Origin: Apostichopus japonicus
Taxonomy: Eukaryota; Echinodermata; Holothuroidea; Aspidochirotida; Stichopodidae
Direction of reading: 5' to 3'
Assembly: GCF_037975245.1 (NCBI RefSeq)
Contig: NC_092576.1
Coordinates: 45,686,111-45,750,110 of the forward strand
DNA length: 64,000 nt
In this document: piece after piece, positions 11,680 to 25,807 of the stretch
Layout: the number at the start of each line of letters is the position of its first letter
Position numbering within the stretch: position 1 is the stretch's first letter
The notes under the pieces: model-generated
The model's database searches: none
Seen by the model: only the letters and a program-made list of their open reading frames with translations
What the model was told of the DNA's origin: nothing
Translations under genes and position numbers: made by a program

Positions 11680-13600
11680 ATGGTAAGTAATATCAATAAA
11701 TTGCCAACCATGTTACTGTGCAGACAGTGGAGTATATATAGTATACACTGTTATTTATTTTGAAGCAATTCCCCCAACCTCTGTCCCCCCATTGTAAGAG
11801 CTGGGTCACATCTTAAAGTGCAATATTAATCTTTCAGTCAATGTGCAATTAAGACAAACTGGCTTAAAGCAAGAAGATTGTTGAGTAAAGTCTGCGAACT
11901 GATAGTATCAGCAATGTTTGGTTTGCAGGTTTACCAAAGTATTGAACCAGTCTCGCTAAATTAGATGTGTTACCCTCTGACTAGTGAACAAAATTGGCCA
12001 GTATAAGTAATGTAATGAGCATAGATAGCCTACTGTAGCAGTTTAGCAAAGCTGGATTGACAGGTATAACTACACTGTTATATGTGGTCAACCAATAATT
12101 GATTACTGATGAAGTAGTCTAGAATTAAAATCCTCCAACGAAAGTTTCAAAGAGTTCCTTATAAAAACATAAGAAAATCACTTTGTTACATCTCTAATCA
12201 CTAAAACAATGTTTTAAACTGCAGTGTTAATAACATGGCATTTCTGAAGTTAGGGGTCTAGGTAAGTTGAGGCTGAAATTCCAGTATTTCCACTTTGGAT
12301 TACAGTAGTCCAACACTGAACCTTGTCTTTTTCTAACATGTAAATAATGTGTGTCATACATTATGCGAGCATGTGCTCCAACCAGCTGAACCATCACGGT
12401 GAATATCCCAAGCAAAGGTTAAAATACTCTAGTCCTAGCACAGGAACTATCCTGCTACTGCAAGGCCAAAAATACACCTATCATTTTTTCACATTTGATT
12501 CTGAATGTTTCTACTAGTACTAGAACTAGGAACTGTAATAGTAGATCCTTATTATAAACACTAGCCAAATGTTCAACTTGACGTAACGCTACGGGTGCTA
12601 TGCTAATTCAGCCTGTTCTTTAGTACTGTAAAGTGTAAATGCACTATCCATTAAAGTTACTCCCGTGAGTATCATACAGTAGCTACTCGCTGAACTAGTT
12701 ACTGTAGCATACACATGTATCGGCTTAGGCTAGATATAGGCTAGGCCCTGGTCTAGTCAGTGGGCGAGTGGAAGGGTTAAAATTAACTTTTACTCACTGT
12801 TAGGCCAGGAAATCCTCTGCAATGGCGAAGATATGTTGAACAATAAAGATGAAGCTTAAACATTACGAATGTATATTAACAAGCTTTACAAATCACTGCC
12901 CAAGCTTATCGTGGGGTATCTTCCATTGTATCGAGATAACGTACAATTGTGCACTAGACCAAGAAAAACGTAAACATTGGCCTATGACGTAATAAAACAA
13001 TGTTTTTGTATCATCGTAGTTCATTATAGAACGCCGAATGGGTAAATAATTATGGGAACAAGAACTTGCTGTAATTACAAGTGGATGTTGCTGCATGCTG
13101 TAGTTTAGTTACATGGATATAGCCTATACATAATGATCCTCATGTGATACAACTTACATCTTGAAATAACGACCAAGAGAACGTTTTCTATAACTTGCAG
13201 TCTTTCCACAAGAAGGATGCACTTGCATTTATGAAAAACTCGGGAAATGGATTAGCCAGAAAGGGGTAATTACTTGGAAAATTTCACACGTCCACTTACG
13301 GTAGCTAATACAACCATCACATCACAAGAAAACTATCGACTAAATGATTCTTTCTCGAATGTGAGATCTGAGAATAGTATTTGAGTTACTCGTGTATTTA
13401 TTCCTACGCAATTTAAAATTATAACATTCGCAAAACGTTATGTTGCCACGTTGTATCGCATTACTCTGCAAATTGTGCAACGTTCTAACATTGCGAAATC
13501 GTAAATAGAGGTGATGAGAAGGTCCGTAGTATCACACCACACTTCTTCAAAATAAATACTGTCGAAAGGAATGTAACAGGTTCGTAGCTGTAGCCTGCCC
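11680..13600. other. Region upstream of ATG101, no gene seen
   Basis: This is the presumed promoter-proximal and intergenic region of ATG101. No exon could be supported on either strand. It is AT-rich with no notable repeat. Confidence 0.4.
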
Positions 13601-13639
13601 CTGAGATTTCCACTTCCTAAATGAAAGTAGGCCTACGAT

Positions 13640-14330
13640 AATATGAACGCCTGGTTAGTATGCGTATTTCAGTTAGTTTTAGCGAATTGTTCATAACATT
13701 TCTTCGAGTTTCGTTAGTCAGTAGAGTGCATGCACTCAGGTTGCAACCTGAAGATTCTAGGCTCGAATTTAGGAATGGCGCTCAAAAAGGACACAAGGAT
13801 TATTTTATCCGCTAATCTCGCATTTGATTTTTACGAGTTTTGTTAGAATTAAAATAAACGTAGAGAATTCCTAAGATTCAAATTACGTGAAAAGTGTAGC
13901 TGTCTAATGTGAAACTACGGTTCATAACTATATGTGTTACATCTATATATGTGTTTGATATAGGCCTATCAGCTACAGTGTTAACCCCTATATCAGTGTC
14001 TCATTGTTTTAACTGAGAATATCGAATCAATGCGAATATTAGTATATACATACAGGGCCATTTTTTTCATCCTAATTAGAGGGGGTGTGGCCCCCAGTCC
14101 CCTACACGGCACCCCCAATCAGCTAATTGACCGCTCCCCCCAGTATGCCCCTTTTTGGCATGTAAAACAAATAATGATAAAAAAACCTAACTATTAATTG
14201 ACACCTAAATTCCCCTAATTATGAGCTACTATCAGAATTCCCTAGCGTACATTTGCATCATCAAATTAACAGCGTATAAACAATGTATAAAACAGAGCTT
14301 TTAAAATAATGTGAAGTTCTACTTTTCCCA
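13640..14330. repeat. Diverged duplicated block, copy 1
   Basis: This block shares ordered landmarks with 27540-28290: gtagagaattcctaagatt, a ctacggttcata segment, ctacacggcaccccc, and tgtaaaacaaataatgataa. It includes a weak tRNA-like stretch (13705-13780, with a ggctcgaattt B-box-like word) that is too decayed to call a tRNA gene. Confidence 0.6.
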
Positions 14331-14930
14331 ACAAAGTGATTTTACCGATTTTCTTTCTTCCTAAATTACCTTTGAAATTTGGATGTGTAAATTTCTAAAA
14401 CATGAGATCGCAAAATAAAATTGCAGATATCGTGAATTCAATTTCAAATATCTTGAATTCAATTTCAGATATCTCGAATTCAATTTCAGATATCTCGAAT
14501 TCAATTTCAGATATCTGAAATTCTCTGATATTTCGAGATATCTGAAATTGATTTTAAGATATCTGTAATTATTTGTAGTTATCTTTAATAAATTGGAGAT
14601 ATCCCAACAAAGTGATTTTACCGATTTTCTTTCTTCCTAAATTACCTTTGAAATTTGGATGTGTAAATTTCTAAAACATGAGATCGCAAAATAAAATTGC
14701 AGATATCGTGAATTCAATTTCAAATATCTTGAATTCAATTTCAGATATCTCGAATTCAATTTCAGATATCTCGAATTCAATTTCAGATATCTGAAATTCT
14801 CTGATATTTCGAGATATCTGAAATTGATTTTAAGATATCTGTAATTATTTGTAGTTATCTTTAATAAATTGGAGATATCTGTTATTTAATTTGAGATATC
14901 TGAAATTATTTCGAGATATCTGAAATTCCT
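14327..14930. repeat. 276-bp tandem duplication with AGATATCT palindromes
   Basis: The segment starting cccaacaaagtgattttacc at 14327 repeats at 14603, a period of 276 bp. Each unit carries serial copies of tcagatatctcgaattcaat on one side and of gagatatctgaaattgattt on the other, so each can fold into a long imperfect hairpin. After the second copy the gagatatctgaaatt words continue to about 14930. Confidence 0.85.
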
Positions 14931-14939
14931 TATTAAATG

Positions 14940-17900
14940 TTAAAACGGCTTTTCATACGCCCTCCCTAGTCTCTATGGCTACGATGAAAAGTTAAATAAC
15001 TTTCCAGTGTCCTCTTTACATATAGCCTATGTATATTGAAGTGTACGTCACGTATGTTTATATTATGTATGTAGCCTATGTGCTTATATGCATGAGATGT
15101 ACGTATATATAAGAAATATAGCAATGATCAATGACCAAAAAGTTGGTCTATAAGACATCCGGGATTGTAATATTTTTTTGAGGGCGCTTCTTAGCTTTGT
15201 TACCAATCCGTGCCCGTTGTGTTCAAACAGCCAATATTGTCGTGTGGGTGGAAAAAAGTGAAAGGGGGCAACGGCGAAGGATATGCGTTACAAACTTATA
15301 GTACACCGTATTCAATCCCCCCCCCCCCCCTCCCCTGAATGCTACATCTGTAACACCATACAGATTTTTTGTCATTTCCTGAATAAGGGTCGAGTTATCA
15401 GTGCTTCGTCACGTGGTTTAGCTAGTTAATGTGAATTATTTGTCTCTAAAACAGTATTACATCTAATAACACCATTTTTTGGAAATAGTCTGTTTATTCA
15501 AACGACGCGACATTTACAACCAGATATAACGAGCGCACATGACTCAAATGAAAAGGATAAAGGGTGTGAAGACTCGCGCAAAAAGAAACGTCTAATGCCG
15601 GTAACTTGACCTAGTTTCGAATGAGGTGTGACAGAAGTGTTAAACACCACCATCGATCCCAGAAAATACACACACAGCTTGCTACGTCGGTAATTAGACA
15701 CTAGTGTAGTCAGTACATACAGCTGCGGTCAATACCCACAGTACAGTATACAAACGATACAGCGATGGACATCTCAGGTCCAGCTTAAGATAACAAGGTA
15801 TCACGTTTCATTACTGTCTGCATTTTGTAGCGACACGAACAAAACGTCACTTGCAAGCAACAGAAAGTTAACTTTTTCAGACGGCCGCTGCGAGTCTTCA
15901 ATGCCTTTAACAGGTGGTGGGGTTGCGTGGGGGGGGGGTGCACTCCTCTCCCGACTGGTTATCTTATGGGTCTGAACCTTTACGGAAGTTGAACGGCTAT
16001 TGGCGATTCAATGATTTTGAAATGAGGGGTGCAACCTTGGGATAGGTAAGTCCTACTCCCATGTAAAGGATATGGGTGCGCCCTCCACCCCCCCCCCGCC
16101 CTCCCTATCCTGCAAAAAGTCAAAGTTTAGACGTCAATGGTGCATTTATCGAAAGTATAACTTAACTTAGGTCTATATTAATAACTCTTTAAAACAAAGG
16201 TAACACTAATAATTATTTTGTGTGAGGCTGAAGAGGCAGGTGGAAGGGGTGAGGGCATGCACCCGTAGTTGTGAACAAATTTCCCTGGTTGAATGTTTAG
16301 ATGCCCCGACTGCACATTTTACCCGAATGGTGATAGGAAGTTTGTATGTGGGAAGGGGTTAGGGGGTATTTTCCCGGTGATTCTTTGCGCACGGCACTGA
16401 AAGGGTGTTAATATCTTGCTACGTAATCAAATGAGGTAGCAGCAAACCATGATTTGATTTCATTTATTCATTCCAGAATTAAAATAAAATTTATAAAAAG
16501 GAGTTGTAAAATACGATAACAGGAAGTATAACTAATAAAAGGTGAAATCATATACATCGTGTACTTCAAATATGAGGAGGGAAATCAATATAACCCCAAG
16601 TATAGTATATCCATTCTTCGTGCTTATGCAGCGTTAGACCGTACAGTGAACGTATTGTTTGATACACAGTTGAATAAGCCATTGCTCTGATATAAATTAA
16701 GTTGTTTCACTGGGCTGTCGAACTTCCGACAGATTATATACCCACATATGGAACGTTGTCCGTGCATCTGTCCGCTACAACTACGGTGTCCGTTAATATA
16801 TGCATTTTCTCATGCACAGAGTTATTGGCTATTGGCGCTGCGCATCAAGTCCCTTGACACCCGTAACTCTTCAGGACACATGAGAGTCCCCACCATACCA
16901 TGTAACATGAATCGTTTATTAACATCATCACCTGTCTCAAAGTTTTACATCCCCGCTCATTTGTGCACTTCCGTATATCCATAGAGAATACTTCTGAATG
17001 GGTCTATCAATTAATTGACATTTTGACCTTTAACTCCTGGTCAAGTAACGCCCTATTATAAAGTTGGTGAAATCACGCGGGAAGACGAATTCGTGTTGAA
17101 AACACAAAAACAATTAAGGTGTTAATGAAGTAAATAGCAAACTCACAGATAATTTACATTGTGAAGTTATTGATTTTCTTGTTGTTCTAAATCGTAAGAT
17201 ACTTGTAATTTTCCAAGAGATGAGAAGACGTACTGATTAAGTTCGGACATTTCAATGACGTAACCAAATCGTCATATTCTCTCGACTCCAACACTGATTC
17301 CTTGACTGACACCATCCATATCCACTCACGTATCGAATATCGCTCTCGAAGTACTATAGTTTATATGAAAACATATATCGCAAAAGTAATTGCCACAAAG
17401 GTAAAATCCATAAAGACTGTTAAAGGAGAGTTCTTTCTTTTAAGATTCCTGGTTTCATGATGGTTGGTGTTTGTACTTATGTGACACCAACAGTTACACA
17501 TTGGAAACGTGAAAATACCATCTTTCTAATACTACCACGAACCTTAACTTTATATTCAGTGTTACGTAACCTTCTATCAAACTATACCTATGTCACAATG
17601 TGAAATCTCAAAACCGAGGCAGCAAAACTCATCAAGATTCCATTTTCTTTGCAATTACTCCATCAAGAACAATTCGATGAAAAAGTATTTCTCAAATAGT
17701 TTTATGATTCTTTTCGGGTATAACTTATTGATAAGCACGTCATTCTGACATAAATGGTTCCTACTTTATAATTGGCAGAAGACATATCCATGAAGTGATA
17801 CAAGAAAAAAATTGCTTAACAGAATAAACAAATTTGAAAACCTCAGCATAAAATCGAGTGAGTTAAAAACAAGTATGATAATTTAAACTAACTACATAAC

Positions 17901-18000
17901 TAACAATCCCCTAAGGAAGAAATGTTAACAAATATCGACACATAGTATATGAAAACAGCAAAAGTGATGAAAACAAAGTAAAAGATTTAAAGAGGACGAT
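14940..18000. other. Intergenic stretch between ATG101 and the LRR gene
   Basis: No coding exon is supported. It contains C-runs near 15317-15330 and 16090, and G-runs near 15930. It should hold the 3' UTR and end of the minus-strand LRR gene, but no clear polyadenylation signal was found near 18.0 kb. Confidence 0.4.
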
Positions 18001-18002
18001 AG

Positions 18003-18205
18003 CTAATGTTGTAACAACGTCACAATTATATATAGAGACCCGAATTCCCCTTGAAGTTTCCCAGTACACTCCCAACTTGTTTTGTGTAAACCTCGGGCAA
18101 GCAATTTTCGATGAACTGAGTGGTGTATAATAACTCCAGCGGGATCAGAACAGGTTGTCTTCAGAAACATGTGCTTGCATAATTCATCTACCAGGATCCA
18201 ACCTT
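18003..18205 (-). CDS. Candidate terminal exon of the DED-like/LRR gene
   Basis: A strong pyrimidine-rich acceptor (tcttctttgtcctgtag) opens at 18205. Joined in phase 0 after the D exon at 20940-21010, it adds only KVGSW and a TAG at 18188-18190. Joined in phase 1 directly after the C exon at 26360-26436, it stays open for 66 codons to a TAG at 18003-18005, with peptide such as WILVDELCKHMFLKTTC. Use of the D exon would therefore switch between a short and a long C terminus. Neither form has a recognised domain. Confidence 0.4.
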
Positions 18206-21200
18206 CTACAGGACAAAGAAGAATAAACCATGCAAACAGATTAATTGGGTATTAGGCCTAGTCATTTACATTATTATTGTTTTATGTTAGTGTTGGGGGC
18301 GGGTATAATGATCATTTTCAGATATTTTTTTAAAATATTATATATTTTAATATTATCATAATTGTTAATGATGTGGAAGTATAAGTGTGGAATTATAATA
18401 AAGCGGAATGATGTTTACTAATAAGTTACTGTTTTTTCCCCTCTATACATTAAACCTTATTCAATCAGAATGCGTGGATTTAAGGCCTAATAATTGTACA
18501 TGATATTTTTTTGGTGGGAGGGGGGGGGGGGGGTTGGATGATCATTACTTTTAGATATTTTGGTGTATAAAATTGGAAATCATGATTAAAAATATTTAAC
18601 TCTTACAATCAATTATATGTAGCATATATAGCAGGGAATTCATTAACATGACATTTCAGTTGCTCATTAGATAGGTAAATATATGTATATGTGTGTGCGT
18701 TTTTTTTAAATGTACCTTTAGTTACCGAGTGCTTGATTGGATTCTTATAGATATGTGATTGATTACTAACACTTTACTCTACTCATTGGATGATGGGAAG
18801 TTTGTGTTCACTTCGTCATTTAAACCAATATTTTTATGATTGTTTAGTTTTATTTGTTCTCTACATGATTGTAAACCTCTCTCTGTTAGGTATGTAATAT
18901 AAATTATACTAATACTTCATCACTTTACCATGGTGACTGTTACTAGTACACTTTATACTATACCCATTTGAAGGCTTGTAACATATGTTTAATACATTGA
19001 AACTGTATTCAGTCTACTCTTATGGAATGAGTTACAGTTTGCTGTTCAATAATGTTTATAAATGTTATGTCAATCCAATCCATTTATTGCATATTTAGCA
19101 ATGATTGCTTACTAAATCACTTTAATCCAACCATTCAATAATAAGCAATATTTAATTAGCTCATTTTAATCAACTCACTGCCCTATATCTTTCTTTCTTC
19201 ATTGATCACAATACCAATTTGATCAATTCAGTAAAAATGTTGAAATATTTGTTGACTACATCACTCTAATCCATCCATTGATTGTTTGCCAATAACTGTT
19301 GTCTCATCCTGTTAATCCATCCAGTGTATATTTAGTAATACATGTTGACTACATCCCTTTAACCCACTCAGTGTATATTTCGTAATATTTGTTGACTACA
19401 TCCCTTTAATTCTCTAAGTGTATGTTTTATATTATTTGTTGACTACATCCCTTTAATCCACTCAGTGTATATTTAGTAATATTTGTTGACTACATCTCTT
19501 TAACCCACTCAGTGTATATTTCGTAATACTTGTTGACTACATCCCTTTAATCCACTCAGTGTATGTTTAGTAATATTTGTTGACTACATCCCTTTAATCC
19601 ACCCAGTGTATATTAAGTAATATTTGTTTACTACATCTCTTTAACCCACCCAGTGTATATTTCGTATTCTTTGACTACATCCCTTTAATCCACTCAGTGT
19701 ATTTTTATTAATATTTGTTGACTACATCCCTTTAATCCACTGTGTATGTTTAGTAATATTGGTTGACTACATCCCTTTAATCCACTCAGTGTATGTTTAG
19801 TTATATTGGTTGACTACATCCCTTTAATCCTCTCAGTGTATGTTTGTATTATTTGTTGACTACATCGCTTTCATCCACTCAGTGTATGTTTAGTAATATT
19901 GGTTGACTACATCCCTTTAATCCACTCAGTGTATGTTTGTAATATTTGTTGACTACATCCCTTTAATCCACTCAGTTTATGTTTAGTAATATTTGTTGAC
20001 TACATCCCTTAAATTCACTCATTGTATGTTTAGTAATATTTGTTGACTATATCCCTTTAATCCACTCATTGTATGTTAGTAATATTTGTTGACTACATCC
20101 CTTTAATTTACTCATTGTATGTTTGTACTATTTGTTGACTACATCCCTTCAATCCACTCAGTGTATGTTTGTATTATTTGTTGACTGCATCCCTTTAATC
20201 CCTCAGTGTATTTTTGGTAATATTTGTTGACTACATCCCTTTAATCCACTCAGTGTATGTTTGTACTATTTGTTGACTACATCCCTTCAATCCACTCAGT
20301 GTATGTTTGTATTATTTGTTGACTGCATCCCTTTAATCCCCTCAGTGTATTTTTAGTAACATGTGTTGACTACATCCTTTTAATTTACTCATTGTATGTT
20401 CAGTAATATTTGTTGACTACATCAGTCTAACCCACCTGTTGCTTGATTGTAATACTTGTTCACTACATCTCTTTAATTCTCTTATATTAATTTTAGTAAT
20501 ATTTGTTTACTACATAATGTGAATCACCATTGCCTATTTATAAATATTTATTACTATTTAATTTCATCCAATCACTTATCGTGTTTTGCTCACTTATCTC
20601 TGCTCTCTGTATTGACGTATCGGCATACGTCAATACTTTCTTTTTACTGCTTCTCATTCAGAAATCTTTAACTGATAATGGATACATGACTCAATTAAAC
20701 ATTTATTGATATATCACAGTTATAGTTAGATCATCGGATGACGTCACTTTCTGTTAGTTACTTTGACTGAGCCATGCTGTGTTCATTACAGTGACATGCG
20801 CTGAATTAAAATGTCTGGGTGTACTTAAGTACCGCGTCAGTGTTATTACCATGCTCATGCTAGTAATTACAGTATCGATATGTCATTAAAACAAATATAA
20901 TTAAATAATTATTATACAGGAGATGTATTGATTACTTACTTCCCAAATACCAGAGTCGAGATCAAGCCTATAATATTCATCATTCTTAGCAGAATCAGGG
21001 AACCAGAAAACTGTAAGAAACAAATAAGATTAATAAACAATATTTATGCTTTAACGAATAAAAGAATATCAATGATGTATTAGTGCATGAACCATTTTGA
21101 ACAATACACAATAGAAACAACCATATCACGTTTTACTAAGAGCTTTATTGTCTCTAGGAATTGCATATTCTTTCTTTTCGCTGAAATATTTTGAGTTGTT

Positions 21201-24200
21201 ATGGTGTCACATGTTCTTGTGAATTTTGAGAGGATGGGTTAAGTCAGACAAACTGTAAGTGAGCTACACTTGAGAATGCATTTTAAAAACACATAAAAAT
21301 GCTGTAGATATTCCCAATGAATCCCTCTATACGTTCTAGTCCCTGGTTAGCACCCAGATACCTTGACATATTAAATAAACTATAAATCTGTTCAATGTAA
21401 CGCGATAAGATCATCACACATTAAAAAAAAAAAATAGGTATTTTTATCTGCAATATTTGACCTTTATTAACTAGTTGTTTAAATTTGCTAGTGATTACCA
21501 TTCAGTCAAATTTCAAACCTTGAACGTCACGTCGTTGTACATATACCTTGAACATCGGCCGTAATGAACACGGAGCATATCTATCTCACACTCCGATACA
21601 GCAGGTATATAAAGATAAAGTACTTTTATTTCAGATTTTTTTTCAGGAAAGATCTTAATCGTTAGGAAAAGAATAAAAATTTACTTATTTCACAAATACC
21701 CGACAATGTAATTAGTCTGCGTGTTAAAGTGTTAACGATGTTGCAATACATGTGTCATTTTATGTACTTTTTGAAACCATCCAATAGTGTTTGTCAGTAC
21801 TTTCAGCGTTTTCATAGCCGTGTATTCATAGCACAATACCAGGCCAAAGGGAGGATACCAACACTTTTCAAAATATGTTTTTCGCGGGTACAGACTTAAT
21901 CTTCTGCCCTTCATTGTATGTTTAACTAAAGGATGCAATACAAGGCAGTGCTAGATCATACAGTTGGATCATTAGTCGCAACTCTGTAATGGTGTGAGTT
22001 GATTTCCATACGTTTCTTCATCCGTCGTGTTTCGACTTTTCTCAACTTTTTGTCAAAATCTACCAGTCTAACATAGAAGTCAACTTTAAATAGATGGGTC
22101 TATAAGGAACTTTTGTCAACAATTTTCACAATTCCAATGATAAACATCAATTAAAAACGTATTTACGGTCATAATTAACAAAGTAGACTTTCCGACAAAC
22201 ATCGTCAAATTTTCGATAAATTAGTCGACTAGTTGTGAGAGAAGTCAACATTTCATTGGTGCTACTTTATGATAAATAGTTGAAAATTACAGAAATTTAT
22301 CCAAAATTTTGATATTGAAATTATGAATTTTCGGTATAAAATAGTCACATTTCCAGTGTCCTACTTGAGCCACCGTAGTTCCGAAAAAAACAAGAGCCCA
22401 AGGGCACTGTGGTTCCTTGCTTGGGGTGTATGACAATACACATCATATTATCAAGCAAGATTGGGCTGAAATAGTCCAAGTAATTGTCCTACATGTTCCC
22501 ATAAAGTAACCAACACTATAGCCAACACTTTTGTGATCACAAAATGTGATCGGATTTTTTATCAAAAGGCACTTTTGAGATCTATATATGGCGTCGAAAA
22601 TGTAAGAAATATAAGAGACCTACAAGCGTGTCAACAGATATGATAACAATGGTGACCTCAGATGACATGACCTTTAAGTTTCAAAATGTTCCACCACCCC
22701 ATTCACAACTTGTCCCAAAATATCAACCATGTCACACCTTGGCATTGAGATTTAATTGCATTAAATGTCAAAAAATTAACTTTTGAACTTGTATGTAACT
22801 TCACACACAAAGGTCACCCGGAGGTCAACCGATTGACATTTTTGATCGGTGAGACCTAAATAGAGCATGACTGTAAAAATTCAAACATTTTTTCTTTGCC
22901 CATTTTCTCCCCCCATAATACTAGTTTTTTAACATTAATTGACCTTTGGTGACCTTGGATCACATAACCGTTAAGTTTGAAAATATTCCCCTATACCATT
23001 TGCAACTTGTCCAAAAAAATCAACCTTGTCACACCTTGGCACTGGGAGTTATTGCATTAAATGTCTGAAAATTAACTTTGACCTCAAATAACTTCGCACA
23101 CGAAGGTCAAATGGGGGTCAACCTATTGACATTTATGATCAGAAGGTACCTTTAACATCTGAAAATAGCATCGAAACTGTAAAAATCCCCAAAACACGAA
23201 AAGGTCACCAGAGGTCAAATTGAGGTCAAGGGTCACCCAGATGCGGGTCGACAATTGGATTACATTGAAGCAACTCCCAACCCTAACGGACAATTTGTTC
23301 TCAAGTTGTCACAAAAATACTAGGTTTTTATCATTAATTGACCTTTGGTGACCTTGTATCACATGACCGTTAGGTTTGAAAATATTTCCCTATACCATTT
23401 GCAACTACTCCAAAAATATCAACCTTGTCACACCTTGGAACTGGGAGTTATTGCATTAAATGTCCTTAAAATTAACTTTGACCTCATATAACTTCGCACA
23501 CGAAGGTCACACAGGGGTCAACCTATTGACATTTATAATCAGAAGGTACCTTTAACATCTGAAAATAGCATCGAAACTGTAAAAAATCCACAAAACACGA
23601 AAAGGTCACCAGAGGTCAAATTGAGGTCAAGGGTCACCCAGATGCGGGTTGACAATTGGATTTCATTGAAGCAACTCCCAACTCTAACGGACAATTTGTT
23701 CTCAAGTTATCGCAAAAATACTAGTTTTTTATCATTAATTGACCTTTGGTGACCTTGTATCACATAACCGTTAAGTTTGAAAATATTCCCCTATACCATT
23801 TGCAACTACTCCAAAAATATCAACCTTGTCACACCTTGGAACTGGGAGTTATTGCATTAAATGTCTGAAAATTAACTTTGACCTCATATAACTTCGCACA
23901 CGAAGGTCACACAGGGGTCAACCTATTGACATTTATAATCAGAAGGTACCTTTAACATCTGAAAATAGCATCGAAACTGTAAAAAATCCACAAAACACGA
24001 AAAGGTCACCAGAGGTCAAATTGAGGTCAAGGGTCACCCAGATGCGGGTTGACAATTGGATTTCATTGAAGCAACTCCCAACTCTAACGGACAATTTGTT
24101 CTCAAGTTATCGCAAAAATACTAGTTTTTTATCATTAATTGACCTTTGGTGACCTTGTATCACATAACCGTTAAGTTTGAAAATATTCCCCTATACCATT

Positions 24201-25776
24201 TGCAACTACTCCAAAAATATCAACCTTGTCACACCTTGGAACTGGGAGTTATTGCATTAAATGTCTGAAAATTAACTTTGACCTCATATAACTTCGCACA
24301 CGAAGGTCACACAGGGGTCAACCTATTGACATTTATGATCAGAAGTTACCTTTAACATCTGAAAAAAGCATCAAAACTGTAAAAATCCACAAAACACTAA
24401 AAAGGTCACCAGAGGTCAAATTGAGGTCAAGGGTCACCCAGATGCGGGTCGACAATTGGATTACATTGAAGCAACTCCCAACCCTAACGGACAATTTGTT
24501 CTCAAGTTATCGCAAAAAATACTAGTTTTTTATCATTAATTGACCTTTGGTGACCTCGGATCACATGACCGTTAAGTTTGAAAATATTCCCCTATACCAT
24601 TTGCAACTTGTCTCAAAATATCAACTGTGTAACACCTTGGCACTGGGAGTTATTACACTAAATGTCTGAAAATTAACTTTGACCTCATATAACTTAACAT
24701 ACAAAGGTCACCTTGGGTCAACTTATTGACATTTTTGATTGATGAGACCTAAATTAGAGCATCAAACTGTAAAAATTCCAAAAAAAATTTCTTTGCCCAT
24801 TTTCTGCCCCCAAAATACTAGTTTTTTGACATTAATTGACCTTTGGTGACCTCGGATCACATGACCGTTAAGTTTGAAAATATTCCCCTATACCATTTGC
24901 AACTTGTCCAAAAATATCAACCATGTCACACCATGGAACTGGGAGTTGTTGCATTAAATGTGTGAAAATTAACTTTGACCTCGTATAACTTCGCACACGA
25001 AGGTCACACGGGTGTCAACCAATTGACATTTTTGATTGGAAGGTACCTTTGATATCCAAATCTAGCATCAAAACCAAACATTTTCTTTTTTGCTCGTTTC
25101 CTCCCAAAATAAGCACATTTTTTCTAATGTGACCTTTGACCTTTTGACCTTGGTTTCAGATGTAGTTTAATATCCTGATTCCAAAAAACAAAACGAAAAG
25201 TCTGTACAACCATCCTAACTCCGACCGAAAAACTTTGACCCCATATAACTTCGCACATAAAGGTCACACGGGGTCAACCTATTGACATTTATGATCAGAA
25301 GGTACCTTTGACATCTGAAAATAGCATCGAAACTGTAAAAATCCCCAAAACATGAAAAGGTCACCAGAGGTCAAATTGAGGTCAAGGGTCACCCAGATGC
25401 GGGTCGACAATTGGATTACATTGAGGCAACTCCCAACCCTAACAGACATTTTGTTCTCAAGTTATTGCAAAAATACTAGTTTTTTATCATTAATTGACCT
25501 TTGGTGACCTCGGATCACATGACCGTTAAGTTTGAAAATGCTCCCCTAACCAGTTCACAACTTGTCCCAAAATATCAATCTTGTCGCACATTGGCACTGG
25601 GAGTTATTGCAGTTTTAATATTTTCGGTTTTTGGACCATAACTGACCTTTGGTGACCTTTGTGGGCACCAAAAACAATAGGGCACACCTTTTCCATATGG
25701 CGGATCTATAGTCCAAGTTTGGCCTCAATCCAACATTCCCTTATTGAGATAGAGCGTACCCAAGCAAGTGTCACAG

Positions 25777-25807
<31 letters not shown>

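Noticed and set aside
13705-13780. Plus-strand tRNA-like sequence
   Set aside because: B-box-like word only; stems do not pair. Part of a diverged duplicated block.
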